Shown here: positions 15,935 through 24,527 of the stretch, one piece after another
Position numbering within the stretch: the stretch's first letter is position 1
Layout: the number at the start of each line of letters is the position of its first letter
Origin: Actinomadura sp. NAK00032
GTDB taxonomy: Bacteria > Actinomycetota > Actinomycetes > Streptosporangiales > Streptosporangiaceae
Length of the DNA: 64,000 nucleotides
Direction: 5' to 3'
NCBI RefSeq assembly: GCF_013364275.1
Contig: NZ_CP054932.1
Coordinates: forward strand, 2,480,001-2,544,000
Position numbers and translations under genes: made by a program
Notes under the pieces: generated by a model
Database searches by the model: none
What the model was told of the DNA's origin: nothing
The model's input: the letters and a program-made list of their open reading frames with translations, nothing else

Positions 15935-16819
15935 ATGGCAGACGACACGCACGACATCCGCGGCTTCCACCACGCCGGCATCGTGACCCGCGATCTGGAC
16001 GCGCTGGAGCGCACCTACCTCTCCTTCGGGTTCACACTGAGCCCCCGTTCCCGGCACCTGCTGAACGAGCGTCCCGGCGAGCCGCCGGTGCCGGGATGCA
16101 CGGCGAACCGGTGCGCGCTCTTCGGCGGGGCCTACATCGAACTGCTGGGCATCGTGGACGAGTCGGCGCCCGACCCCTGGCGCACCAAGGCGATGGTCGC
16201 CGACTACGAGGGGTTCCGGCTGCTGAACTTCGACACCGGCGACGCCGAGGCCACCGACCGGCGGCTGACCGCCGGCGGGCTGCGCACCTCCGGCGTCCTC
16301 GACCTCGAACGCGACGTCGACACCGAGGACGGGACCCGCACCATGCGGGCCCGCGCCCTGCACCTGGACCCGCGCACGACCCCGGAGGCGTACGTGGGGA
16401 TCGCGCAGCACCTCACCCGCGAGTACGTCCACCAGCCGCGCCACCTGCGGCATCCCAACGGCGCGCGCGCCCTGGAGGCGGTGCTGATCGTGGTCGACGA
16501 CGCCGAGGCCGGCGCGGTCACCGCCCGGTACGCCCGCATCCTGCGGGCCGAGCCCAGGACGCAGGGGCCGCGCACGGTGCTGGACCTGGCGGCCGGGCGG
16601 CTGGAGCTCGTCCGGGCCTCCCGCGCGGAGGAGGTGCTGCCCGGCGAGCCCGCCCCGGCCAGGTCCTACCTGGCCGCGATGACCGTCGCGGTGGACGACG
16701 TCGCCGCCGCGCGCGCGATCGTCGAGGCTGCGGGCACCGCGACCCGCGCCACCGCCGACGGCTTCACCGTGTCCGCCCGCGACGCCCACGGCGCCGCCCT
16801 GGTCTTCACCGCCCGATGA
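15935..16819 (+). CDS. VOC-family (glyoxalase/dioxygenase-like) protein
   Basis: A 294-residue protein with two vicinal-oxygen-chelate-type halves. The N-terminus IRGFHHAGIVTRDLDALERT is the canonical first strand with the metal-binding His; AYIELLGIVDE supplies a Glu. The C-terminal half repeats the fold more loosely (AMTVAVDDVAAARAIVEAAG). Best match in type is the glyoxalase-like group PF13468, members of which are mostly uncharacterised. Its TGA overlaps the ATG of the esterase gene, so the two act together, perhaps on the same aromatic or ester substrate. Confidence 0.8.
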   Translation: MADDTHDIRGFHHAGIVTRDLDALERTYLSFGFTLSPRSRHLLNERPGEPPVPGCTANRCALFGGAYIELLGIVDESAPDPWRTKAMVADYEGFRLLNFDTGDAEATDRRLTAGGLRTSGVLDLERDVDTEDGTRTMRARALHLDPRTTPEAYVGIAQHLTREYVHQPRHLRHPNGARALEAVLIVVDDAEAGAVTARYARILRAEPRTQGPRTVLDLAAGRLELVRASRAEEVLPGEPAPARSYLAAMTVAVDDVAAARAIVEAAGTATRATADGFTVSARDAHGAALVFTAR

Positions 16820-18159
16820 TCGCCGAAACGGCCGCGGGCCGCGTCCGCGGCGTCCCCGCCGGCCCGGTCACCGCCTTCCGCGGCATCCCCTACGCCCTCG
16901 CCGACCGGTTCGCCGCACCCAGGCCGGTGCCGCCGCGGCCCGGCGTCCGGGACGCCGCCGCGCCCGGCCCGGCCGCACCGCAGCACCCGTCCCGCCTGGA
17001 ACGCGTGATGGGCGCCTTCCAGACGCCGCAGGCCGAGCAGTGCCTGTACCTGAACGTGTGGGCGCCGCCGGGCGACGGTCACCCCGTCCTGGTCTTCCTG
17101 CACGGCGGCGGATACATGAGCGGCTCGGGATCGATCGGCTGGTACGACGGCGCCGAACTGGCGGCCCAGGGCGACGTCGTCGTGGTGACGCTCAACTACC
17201 GCCTCGGCGCGCTCGGCTTCCTCCGCCTGCCCGGAGTGAGCGAGGGGAACCTCGGGCTGCGCGACCAGCTCGCGGCGCTGCACTGGATCCGCGACAACAT
17301 CGCCGCGTTCGGCGGCGACCCGGGCGACGTCACGGTGTCGGGCCAGTCCGCCGGCGCCCAGTCCATCCTGGCGCTGCTGTCCGGCGGGCGGGCCGGCGGG
17401 CTGTTCCGGCGCGCGATCCTGCAGAGCACCCCCGCGGGCATGCTCCCCGACGCGGCCGACGATGCCGAGCGCACCGGCCGCCTGCTGCTGGACGAACTGG
17501 GCATCGAGCCCGGCCAGGCCGGCCGGCTCGGCCGCGTGCCGGTCGCCGGGCTGCTGGCCGCCCAGGGCGCGGTCGCCCGCCGCACCGCCGTCCCGCTCAG
17601 CGCCGTCCCGCCGTTCCAGCTGGTCGCCGACGGCGACCTGGTCGCGGCCGACCCGGTGGCCGAGGTCGGCGCGCGCGCCGCCGGCGGCGTCGAGCTGCTG
17701 ATGGGCACCACCCGCGACGAGGCGGCGGCGTTCCTCGCCCTCGACGACCAGGTCGCGGCGCTGAGCCAGGACGACCTCGCCCGCATCGCCACCGACTGGT
17801 TCGGCGACCCCGGCCGCGCCGCACCCGACGGGCGGACGGCCACGCGGATCGCCATCGACCTGGCCACCGAGCAGTTGTTCGGCGAACCGGCGCGGCGGCT
17901 GGCGCGGACGCTCGTCGAGCACGGGGCCACGCCCTGGCTGTACCGCTTCGACTGGCATCCGGTGGACAGCCCCTACGGCGCCTGCCACTGCATCGAGCTG
18001 TCGTTCACCCTCGGCACCGCGCAGGCCTGGCGGGACGCGCCCATGCTCGCCGGTGAGCGGCCCGCCGGCCTGGTCGACCGGGTGCGCCGCGCCTGGACCG
18101 GTTTCGTCCGCGACGGCGACCCCGGCGTGCCCGCCGGCACCGTCCACCGCTTCACCTGA
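16816..18159 (+). CDS. Type B carboxylesterase
   Basis: A 447-residue alpha/beta-hydrolase of the carboxylesterase/cholinesterase family. AFRGIPYALADRFAAP, AEQCLYLNVWAP and the oxyanion segment LVFLHGGGY are diagnostic. The nucleophile lies in GQSAGAQS, where most relatives have GESAG. The acid is probably the Glu of GTTRDEAAAF, and the His is in GACHCIELSF. No signal peptide, so probably cytoplasmic. It is coupled to the VOC gene by a 4-nt overlap and probably controlled by the divergent double Lrp regulator. Confidence 0.9.
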   Translation: MIAETAAGRVRGVPAGPVTAFRGIPYALADRFAAPRPVPPRPGVRDAAAPGPAAPQHPSRLERVMGAFQTPQAEQCLYLNVWAPPGDGHPVLVFLHGGGYMSGSGSIGWYDGAELAAQGDVVVVTLNYRLGALGFLRLPGVSEGNLGLRDQLAALHWIRDNIAAFGGDPGDVTVSGQSAGAQSILALLSGGRAGGLFRRAILQSTPAGMLPDAADDAERTGRLLLDELGIEPGQAGRLGRVPVAGLLAAQGAVARRTAVPLSAVPPFQLVADGDLVAADPVAEVGARAAGGVELLMGTTRDEAAAFLALDDQVAALSQDDLARIATDWFGDPGRAAPDGRTATRIAIDLATEQLFGEPARRLARTLVEHGATPWLYRFDWHPVDSPYGACHCIELSFTLGTAQAWRDAPMLAGERPAGLVDRVRRAWTGFVRDGDPGVPAGTVHRFT

Positions 18160-18174
18160 CCGGCCGCGGGGGCG

Positions 18175-18300
18175 TCAGCCGAGCTTCAGGTGGGCGATCA
18201 CGGGGTCGTGGTCGGACGGGTAGATCCCGTCGCGCCGGTAGGGGGCGATCTCCGTCCAGACCGTGCGGCCGCCGCCGCGCGCCGCGGCGGTCGAGGATGG
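18175..18300 (-). pseudogene. Remnant of an endonuclease/exonuclease/phosphatase-family gene
   Basis: Reading the minus strand to a TGA at 18175-18177 gives TVWTEIAPYRRDGIYPSDHD followed by PVIAHLKLG. SDHDPVIA is the C-terminal active-site motif (catalytic Asp-His) of the EEP nuclease/phosphatase superfamily. Only about 35-40 residues of the C-terminus remain, with no start codon and no upstream body; the frame runs into the 3' flank of the epoxide hydrolase gene. I take it as a truncated relic of a deletion or insertion. Confidence 0.65.
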
Positions 18301-18325
18301 AGCCCCCGGGTGGGCGGTCCCGGGT

Positions 18326-19471
18326 TCAGCGGACCTTGCGGAAGAACGCCCGGACGTCCTCGATCAGCAGGTCGGGAGCCTCCATCGCGGCGAAGTGGCC
18401 GCCCCGGTCGAACTCCGACCAGTGGACGACGTTGTGCTCCCGCTCGGCGATGCGCCGGATGCCGCCGTCGCCGGGGAAGACCGCGACCCCGTGCGGGACG
18501 TCCGAGCGCTCCGTCGGCGCCCCCCATCGCGCCGCGCCCTCCTTGTAGAGCCGGGCGGACGAGGCGGCGGTGCCGGTGAGCCAGTAGACCGTCACGTCGG
18601 TGAGCAGCTGGTCGCGGTCGACCGCGTCCTCGGGGAGGTCGTGCGCGGGGTCGGTCCACTCCTTGAACTTCTCCGCGATCCAGGCGAGCTGGGCGGCGGG
18701 GGAGTCGTGCAGGCCGAACGCGACGGTCTGCGGCCGCGCGGCCTGGATGATCGCGTAGCTGGACGCGCCCTGGTCGGCGTACTGCCCGAGCCTGGCCTGC
18801 TCGGCCGCGGTGAGGCCCTGCGTCTCGGCCGGGTCGAACGTCGGGAAGCCGAGCGCGCCGTTGACGTGCACGCCGACAACGTGGTCGGGCGCGGCGCGGC
18901 CGAGTTCGGGGGAGATGACCGCGCCGCTGTCGCCGCCCTGCGCGCCGTAGCGCTCGTAGCCGAGGCGGCTCATCAGCTCGGCCCACGCGCGGGCGACCCG
19001 GTGCAGGTCCCAGCCGGTCTCGCGGGTGGGGCCGGAGAAGCCGAACCCGGGGATGGACGGCGCGACGACGTGGAAGGCGTCGGCGGGGTCGCCGCCGTGC
19101 GCGCGGGGATCGGTGAGCGGGCCGATGATCTTCATGAACTCGGCGACCGAGCCGGGCCAGCCGTGGGTGAGCACCAGCGGCAGCGCGTCCGGCTCGGGCG
19201 ACCGCACGTGCAGGAAGTGGATGTTCTGGCCGTCGATCTCCGTGGTGAACTGCGGGAACTCGTTGAGCGCCGCCTCGTGCGCCCGCCACTCGTAGCCGGT
19301 GCGCCAGTACTCGGCCAGCCGCCGCACGTACGAGACCGGGATGCCGTACGACCAGCCGACGCCGGGCAGCTCGTCGGGCCAGCGGGTGCGCGCCAGCCGG
19401 TCGTTCAGGTCGTCCAGCGCGGACTGCGGGATGTCGATGCGGAACGGGCGGATCTCTGTAGTGGAGGTCAT
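18326..19471 (-). CDS. Epoxide hydrolase family protein
   Basis: A 381-residue alpha/beta-hydrolase with the EHN N-terminal domain ([34 protein letters not shown]). The oxyanion motif is HGWPGS, the nucleophile Asp lies in [10 protein letters not shown], and the catalytic His is in [10 protein letters not shown], the order found in microsomal-type epoxide hydrolases. It opens epoxides to diols; the natural substrate is unknown. I chose the ATG at 19471; an in-frame GTG three codons upstream is possible. It is divergent from a WYL regulator with an inverted repeat between them. Confidence 0.9.
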   Translation of the reverse strand: MTSTTEIRPFRIDIPQSALDDLNDRLARTRWPDELPGVGWSYGIPVSYVRRLAEYWRTGYEWRAHEAALNEFPQFTTEIDGQNIHFLHVRSPEPDALPLVLTHGWPGSVAEFMKIIGPLTDPRAHGGDPADAFHVVAPSIPGFGFSGPTRETGWDLHRVARAWAELMSRLGYERYGAQGGDSGAVISPELGRAAPDHVVGVHVNGALGFPTFDPAETQGLTAAEQARLGQYADQGASSYAIIQAARPQTVAFGLHDSPAAQLAWIAEKFKEWTDPAHDLPEDAVDRDQLLTDVTVYWLTGTAASSARLYKEGAARWGAPTERSDVPHGVAVFPGDGGIRRIAEREHNVVHWSEFDRGGHFAAMEAPDLLIEDVRAFFRKVR

Positions 19472-19492
19472 GAAGAACACGCTACGGGCGAG

Positions 19493-19513
19493 CTAGGACG
19501 GCTTCGGTCCTAG
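19493..19513. promoter_or_regulatory. Inverted repeat between epoxide hydrolase and WYL regulator
   Basis: CTAGGAC (19493-19499) and GTCCTAG (19507-19513) form a perfect 7-bp inverted repeat with a 7-bp spacer in the 63-bp region between the divergent genes. It is a natural candidate for the WYL regulator's operator. Confidence 0.6.
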
Positions 19514-19534
19514 GTGTGCGGCATTCTGGGGAGC

Positions 19535-20494
19535 ATGGTGGAGACATCGGCCCGGCTGCTCAGACTGCTCTCGCTCCTGCAGACCCATCGGGAGTGGTCG
19601 GGCACGGAACTGGCGGAACGGCTCGGCGTGACCGCGCGGACCGTCCGCCGCGACGTCGGGCGGCTGCGCGAACTCGGCTACGCGGTGGACGCGGTCGCGG
19701 GGGCGGCCGGGTACCGGCTGGGCGCCGGGTCCGACGTGCCGCCGCTGCTGCTGGACGACGAGGAGGCGGTCGCGGTCGCCGTGGGGCTGCGCACGGCCGC
19801 CGGCGGCACCGTCGCCGGCATCGAGGAGAGCTCGCTGCGGGCGCTGGCCAAGCTGGAGCGGCTGCTGCCGTCCCGGCTGCGGCACCGCGTCCGGGCGCTG
19901 CAGTCGATGACGGTGCCCATGGCCGCCGGCGCGCCGCCGGTCGACGCGGACACCCTGACCAGGATCGCGGCGGCCTGCCGCGACCGCGAGATCCTGCGCA
20001 TCGACTACCGCGCCCATGACGGCGCCGGCAGCAGCCGCGCGGTGGAGCCGTACCGCCTGGTCGCCACCGGCCGCCGCTGGTACCTGGTCGCCTACGACAC
20101 CGACCGCGCCGGCTGGCGGACGTTCCGCGTCGACCGGCTCGGCCTGCGCTCGCCGAACGGCCCGCGCTTCGTCCCCCGCGAGCCGCCCGCCGCCGACCTC
20201 GCGGAGTACGCCTCGCGCGCGATCTCCAACGCCCCGTACCGCTACCGGGGCCGCTTCACCGTCCACGCCCCCGCCGCGGCCGTGGCCGACCGCGTCCCGC
20301 CCACGGCGGGCACGGTCGAGGCCGTCGACGAGCGGACGTGCACGCTGCTCTGCGGCTCCAACTCACTCGACGAACTGGCCCTGTGGGTGGCGCTGATCGG
20401 CGCGCCCTTCACCGTCCACGAGCCTCCTGAGCTGGCCGAACACGTCCGCGCACTCGGTGCCCGCCTCATGGCCGCGGCACCGCCGCCCCGGTGA
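19535..20494 (+). CDS. WYL-domain transcriptional regulator
   Basis: A 319-residue regulator with an N-terminal winged helix (WSGTELAERLGVTARTVRRD) and a WYL domain (RWYLVAYDTDRAGWRTFRVD), followed by a C-terminal WCX-like extension. Such proteins sense small molecules or nucleic acids through the WYL fold and often control a divergent gene, here the epoxide hydrolase. I start at the ATG at 19535, with GGGGAG just upstream; a GTG start at 19514 would add seven residues. The coding end is separated from the MMPL gene by 128 bp. Confidence 0.88.
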   Translation: MVETSARLLRLLSLLQTHREWSGTELAERLGVTARTVRRDVGRLRELGYAVDAVAGAAGYRLGAGSDVPPLLLDDEEAVAVAVGLRTAAGGTVAGIEESSLRALAKLERLLPSRLRHRVRALQSMTVPMAAGAPPVDADTLTRIAAACRDREILRIDYRAHDGAGSSRAVEPYRLVATGRRWYLVAYDTDRAGWRTFRVDRLGLRSPNGPRFVPREPPAADLAEYASRAISNAPYRYRGRFTVHAPAAAVADRVPPTAGTVEAVDERTCTLLCGSNSLDELALWVALIGAPFTVHEPPELAEHVRALGARLMAAAPPPR

Positions 20495-20622
20495 GCCACC
20501 GCCGCGCCGCGCCCGCCTCGCCCCCCCTGAGGATTTCCGCAGGGCGCGGGGTGCGGTGGCGCGGCGGGATCCGATGGTCTTCCCCATGGGGCCGGGAACG
20601 GCCCGGAAATAGCGTCGTCCGC

Positions 20623-22803
20623 GTGAAGATCAAGAAATCGGTGACGGTCCGGGTGGCGCGGTGGAGCGCGCGGCGGCCCTGGACGGCGATCGCGCTGTGG
20701 ACCCTGTTCGTCGTGCTGTGCCTGGCGCTCGGCGGCGCCGCCGGCACCAACAAGATCAGTGACGCGGAGTCCGGGGTCGGGGAGTCGGGCCGGGCCGGGC
20801 GGATCGCGGAGTCCGGGCACTTCCCCGAGAAGCCCGAGGAGAGCGTCCTCATCACCCGGACCGAGGGCGGGAAACTGGACGCCCGGACGGCGAAGGCCGC
20901 CGCCGCGGACGTCGTCCGGCGGATGAAGGCGCTCCCCGAGGTCGAGTCGGTCGGACGCCCCGTCCGGTCGCCCGACCGTACGGCCGTGCTGGTGCCGGTC
21001 ACCATGAAGGGCGACACCGAGACCGCCGACCGCCGAGTGGACCCGCTGCTCGCGCAGAGCGCGGCGGTGCAGCGGGCCAACCCCGGCCTGCGCGTCGAGC
21101 AGGTCGGGACGGGCTCGACGGCCAAGGGCCTCGGCGAGACGCTCGGCGAGGACTTCGAGCGGGCCGAGTTCATCAGCCTGCCGCTCACCCTGCTGATCAT
21201 GCTGGTGGTGTTCGGCGCCGTGATCGCGGCCGGCGTGCCGGTGGCGCTGGCGCTGTCGTCGGTCGCCGCCGCGATGGGACTGTCGGCGCTGGTCTCGCAC
21301 GTGCTGCCCGCGACGAGCGCGATCAGCAACGTGATCCTGCTGATGGGGATGGCGGTCGGCGTCGACTACTCGCTGTTCTACCTCAAGCGCGAGCGGGAGG
21401 AGCGGCGCCGGGGCAGGCCGGACGCGATCGAGATCGCGGCGGAGACGTCCGGGCACACGGTCGTCGTGTCGGGCATGACGGTGATCGTCGCGATGGCCGG
21501 GCTCTACCTGGCCGGCGAGGCGACGTTCTCGTCCCTCGCCACCGGCTCGATCATCGTCGTCGCGGTCGCGGTGCTCGCGTCCCTCACCGTGCTGCCCGCC
21601 CTGCTGGCCAAGCTCGGACGCTGGACGGACCGCCCGAGGATCCCCGTCCTGTGGCGCCTTACCCTCCGGCAAGGCGAGTCGCGGCTGTGGCCCGCGCTGC
21701 TGCGCCCCGCGCTCAACCATCCGGCGGTCACCCTGGCGGTCTCCATCGGGCTGCTCCTCCTGCTGGCCGCCCCCGCCCTGGACATGCGGCTCAAGCAGCC
21801 GGGCTCGGACGACCTGTCCCGCGACATCGCCGTCGTCCGGTCGATGGACCGGCTGACCCACGCGTTCCCCAGCGAGGGGACCGTCCACGAGGTCGCGGTG
21901 CGCGCCCCGGCCGACCGGTCGGAGGAGGTCGAGGCGGCCCTCACCGCCCTGGCCCGCCGCACCGCCGCCGACCCGCTCTTCGCGCACGACCGCCGTCCCG
22001 CCGTCAAGGCGTCGGCCGACCGCCGGGTGCACCTGGTCGGCATCGCCACCCCGCACACCCCCAACAGCGACGGCGCCCGCCGCTCACTGGAGACGCTCCG
22101 CGCCTGGGTGCCGCAGGCGGTCGGCGTCGTCCCGGGGGCGGAGTACGCCGTCACGGGCAAGGTCGCCGAGGGCGTCGACTTCACTGATCACCTGGAGAGG
22201 CGGCTGCCCCTGGTGGTGGGCTTCGTCCTGCTCCTCACCCTGGTGACGATGGGCCTCATCTTCCGCTCGCCCGCCATCGCGCTGTCGACCACCCTGCTCA
22301 ACCTGCTGTCGGCGGGCGCGGCCTTCGGCGTGCTCGTGGCGGTCTTCCAGCACACCTGGGCGGAGGACCTGCTGGACTTCACGTCCTCCGGCGCGGTCGT
22401 CTCCTGGCTGCCGCTGTTCCTGTTCGTGATGCTGTTCGGGCTGTCGATGGACTACCACGTGTTCGTCGTGAGCCGGATCCGCGAGGCCGCCCGGAGCGGT
22501 CTGCCGACCCGGGACGCCGTCCGCGAGGGCATCACCCGCTCGGCCGGGGTCGTCACCAGCGCCGCGATCGTCATGGTCGCCGTCTTCTCGATCTTCGGCA
22601 CGCTCAGCATGGTCGAGTTCAAGCAGCTCGGCGTCGGCCTGGCGGCCGCCATCCTGGTCGACGCGGTCGTCATCCGCATCTTCGTCCTGCCGGCCCTGAT
22701 GGCGCTTCTGGGCTCCTGGAACTGGTGGCCGAACCGCCCGTCCCCGCGCCACCACCACTTCCCGCAGCCCGATGGTCGTCCCCACCTGCTCCACAGGCCC
22801 TGA
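20623..22803 (+). CDS. MMPL-family RND transporter
   Basis: A 726-residue membrane protein with two repeats of six helices, each preceded by an extracytoplasmic domain. The conserved proton-relay Asp-Tyr pairs are visible in GMAVGVDYSLFYLKREREE and FGLSMDYHVFVVSRIREAAR. Actinobacterial MMPL proteins export lipids or siderophores, or act as drug pumps; the substrate here is unknown and no lipid synthase is adjacent. I chose the GTG at 20623 giving VKIKKSVTVRVARWSARRPW, the normal N-terminal amphipathic segment before helix 1; a longer frame upstream is basic and GC-rich and looks non-coding. A strong terminator follows. Confidence 0.88.
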   Translation: MKIKKSVTVRVARWSARRPWTAIALWTLFVVLCLALGGAAGTNKISDAESGVGESGRAGRIAESGHFPEKPEESVLITRTEGGKLDARTAKAAAADVVRRMKALPEVESVGRPVRSPDRTAVLVPVTMKGDTETADRRVDPLLAQSAAVQRANPGLRVEQVGTGSTAKGLGETLGEDFERAEFISLPLTLLIMLVVFGAVIAAGVPVALALSSVAAAMGLSALVSHVLPATSAISNVILLMGMAVGVDYSLFYLKREREERRRGRPDAIEIAAETSGHTVVVSGMTVIVAMAGLYLAGEATFSSLATGSIIVVAVAVLASLTVLPALLAKLGRWTDRPRIPVLWRLTLRQGESRLWPALLRPALNHPAVTLAVSIGLLLLLAAPALDMRLKQPGSDDLSRDIAVVRSMDRLTHAFPSEGTVHEVAVRAPADRSEEVEAALTALARRTAADPLFAHDRRPAVKASADRRVHLVGIATPHTPNSDGARRSLETLRAWVPQAVGVVPGAEYAVTGKVAEGVDFTDHLERRLPLVVGFVLLLTLVTMGLIFRSPAIALSTTLLNLLSAGAAFGVLVAVFQHTWAEDLLDFTSSGAVVSWLPLFLFVMLFGLSMDYHVFVVSRIREAARSGLPTRDAVREGITRSAGVVTSAAIVMVAVFSIFGTLSMVEFKQLGVGLAAAILVDAVVIRIFVLPALMALLGSWNWWPNRPSPRHHHFPQPDGRPHLLHRP

Positions 22804-22810
22804 TCGGACG

Positions 22811-22853
22811 TGCGACGTACCTGACCCCACTGGCTCGGGTCAGGCACGTCGCA
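22811..22853. terminator. Long hairpin terminator after the MMPL gene
   Basis: TGCGACGT (22811-22818) and CCTGACCC (22820-22827) pair with GGGTCAGG (22837-22844) and ACGTCGCA (22846-22853): a 17-bp stem with one A-C mismatch and a 9-nt loop. It lies between the convergent MMPL and DUF4189 genes and can serve both. Confidence 0.88.
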
Positions 22854-22876
22854 ACGCCGGGGATGGGGCGCTCTGC

Positions 22877-23509
22877 CTAGCGGGTGGTGCAGACCCAGGC
22901 GATCCAGCGGCCGCCGCCCGCGTTGGATATGGCGTTGCGTTGGGCTGCGGCCTTGGTGGAGCCGTGGCCGCCCCAGTACTTGTTGGTTCTGGAGTTGTAG
23001 GCGACGGCGCCGCAGCCGTTGACGAAGGTCGTGAGGACCTTGCAGCCGGAGGTGGGGCACTCGTTCAATGCCCGCCTGCGGGCGGCCGACGCGGTGTCGT
23101 AGTCCCAGGCCTTGCCGACCGCGCCGTTTCGTCCCACGGCGATGGCACCGTAGTTGCGCTCAGGCGGTGAGTACGTGGGTTCTGGGGTGGTCGGCTCAGA
23201 GGTGGGAAGGGACGGGGGGCTGTAGGTGGGCGGCGTGGGGAGGCCCGAGTATGTGGGTCGCGAAGCCACCGAGGTCGTGCTCGGGGGGTCATCGTCGTCG
23301 GTCCAGAACCACACGGCCGCGCCGCCGCCGACCAGCAGCAGGAAGCCCGTGACGGCCACGATGACGACGATCATCGCGTTGCCGCTCTTCGGCGGCGGGG
23401 AGCCCGGCGGCCGCCAGCCGGGAGGACCGCCGGGTGGCGGCCCCCAGCCGGGAGGGCCGGGAGGACGGTGCGGCGGCTGGCCGCCAGGTGGCGGTGGAGG
23501 AGGTTGCAC
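22877..23509 (-). CDS. DUF4189 membrane-anchored protein, copy 1
   Basis: A 210-residue protein. The first 44 residues are Pro/Gly-rich and probably cytosolic; MIVVIVAVTGFLLLVGGGAA at about 46-65 is a single membrane helix; a Pro/Ser/Thr linker follows; the C-terminal 92 residues are a DUF4189 domain (NYGAIAVGRNGAVGKAWDYD, CKVLTTFVNGCGAVAY) with four Cys that could form two disulfides outside the cell. Function is unknown. The domain is identical in amino-acid sequence to that of copy 2 next door. GTG start at 23509. Confidence 0.75.
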   Translation of the reverse strand: MQPPPPPPGGQPPHRPPGPPGWGPPPGGPPGWRPPGSPPPKSGNAMIVVIVAVTGFLLLVGGGAAVWFWTDDDDPPSTTSVASRPTYSGLPTPPTYSPPSLPTSEPTTPEPTYSPPERNYGAIAVGRNGAVGKAWDYDTASAARRRALNECPTSGCKVLTTFVNGCGAVAYNSRTNKYWGGHGSTKAAAQRNAISNAGGGRWIAWVCTTR

Positions 23510-23687
23510 GGTGAAAGCCCCCGGTGTGCGTTGATATCCGGAAGATCATGGTGGATCCTCCATCGGACGGGCCGGTGGTCCGCGCGGTTCCCGGTTCGCC
23601 GGTATCGGCCGGCGGCGGAGTGCGGCACCGTTCGAATCCGCCACTTGTTCGAAAGAACCCTTAGGCGCGAGCGCGGCCCGCGCCCGC

Positions 23688-24347
23688 CTACCGGGTGGTG
23701 CAGACCCAGGCGATCCAGCGGCCGCCGCCCGCGTTGGATATCGCGTTGCGCTGGGCTGCGGCCTTGGTGGAGCCGTGGCCGCCCCAGTACTTGTTGGTTC
23801 TGGAGTTGTAGGCGACGGCGCCGCAGCCGTTGACGAAGGTCGTGAGGACCTTGCAGCCGGAGGTGGGGCACTCGTTCAGTGCCCGCCTGCGGGCGGCCGA
23901 CGCGGTGTCGTAGTCCCAGGCCTTACCGACCGCGCCGTTTCGTCCCACGGCGATGGCACCGTAGTTCTGCTCAGGCGGGGAGTACGTGGGCTCGGAGGTG
24001 GTCGGGTCCGAGCTGGGGAGGGACGGGGGGCTGTACGTCGGCGGGCTGTAGGTGGGCGGCGTGGGAAGGCCCGAGTACGAAGGCCTCGATGCCACCGATG
24101 TCGTGCTCGGGGAGTCGTCGTCGCCGGACCAGGCCCACACGGCCGCGCCGCCGCCGACCAGCAGCAGGAAGCCCGTGACGGCCACGATGGCGACCACCAT
24201 CCCGTTACCGCCCTTCGGCGGCCGAGGGCCGTTCGGGCCCCATCCCGGAGGACCGCCTGGCGGCGGCCCCCAGCCAGGGGGGCCGGGCGGACCGGGCGGA
24301 GGGCGGTGAGGCGGCTGGCCGCTATACGGCGGTTGTGGTGGTTGCAC
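23688..24347 (-). CDS. DUF4189 membrane-anchored protein, copy 2
   Basis: A 219-residue paralogue of the neighbouring gene with the same order: Pro-rich cytosolic head, one membrane helix (MVVAIVAVTGFLLLVGGGAA), an extracellular linker with TYSPPTYSPP-type repeats, and the DUF4189 domain. The final 92 residues match copy 1 exactly, and the few nucleotide differences I can see there are silent. Head and linker differ by substitutions and indels. GTG start at 24347 with a G-run about 8 nt upstream. Confidence 0.75.
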   Translation of the reverse strand: MQPPQPPYSGQPPHRPPPGPPGPPGWGPPPGGPPGWGPNGPRPPKGGNGMVVAIVAVTGFLLLVGGGAAVWAWSGDDDSPSTTSVASRPSYSGLPTPPTYSPPTYSPPSLPSSDPTTSEPTYSPPEQNYGAIAVGRNGAVGKAWDYDTASAARRRALNECPTSGCKVLTTFVNGCGAVAYNSRTNKYWGGHGSTKAAAQRNAISNAGGGRWIAWVCTTR

Positions 24348-24527
24348 GGTGAAAGCCCCCGGAGTGCGTCGACATCCGGGAGATCATAGCGATTCCTCCA
24401 TTCGGCGGCCATGGGCGGCGACAGAATTCAGTCCGGTGGGGAATGCTCGCCACTTTGTTCGAATAGATCGGATGTTCCTCAAGGGGGACCAGGTGCTCAT
24501 GGATCTCATCCAGGTGGCCGACGGGGT

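Larger units (their letters stand above)
22877..24463. repeat. Tandem duplication of about 811 bp carrying the DUF4189 genes
   Basis: The two genes and their upstream regions repeat with an offset of 810-811 bp. Shared upstream sequence includes CGCCACTTGTTCGAA (23639-23653) and CGCCACTTTGTTCGAA (24448-24463), so the promoters were duplicated too. The 3' parts are almost identical while the 5' coding parts have diverged. Confidence 0.8.

Noticed and set aside
14830-16815. A long open frame on the plus strand before the esterase start
   Set aside because: It is Arg/Pro/Gly-rich and antisense to the Lrp gene and in frame only because of GC-rich codons; the esterase family start is at 16816.
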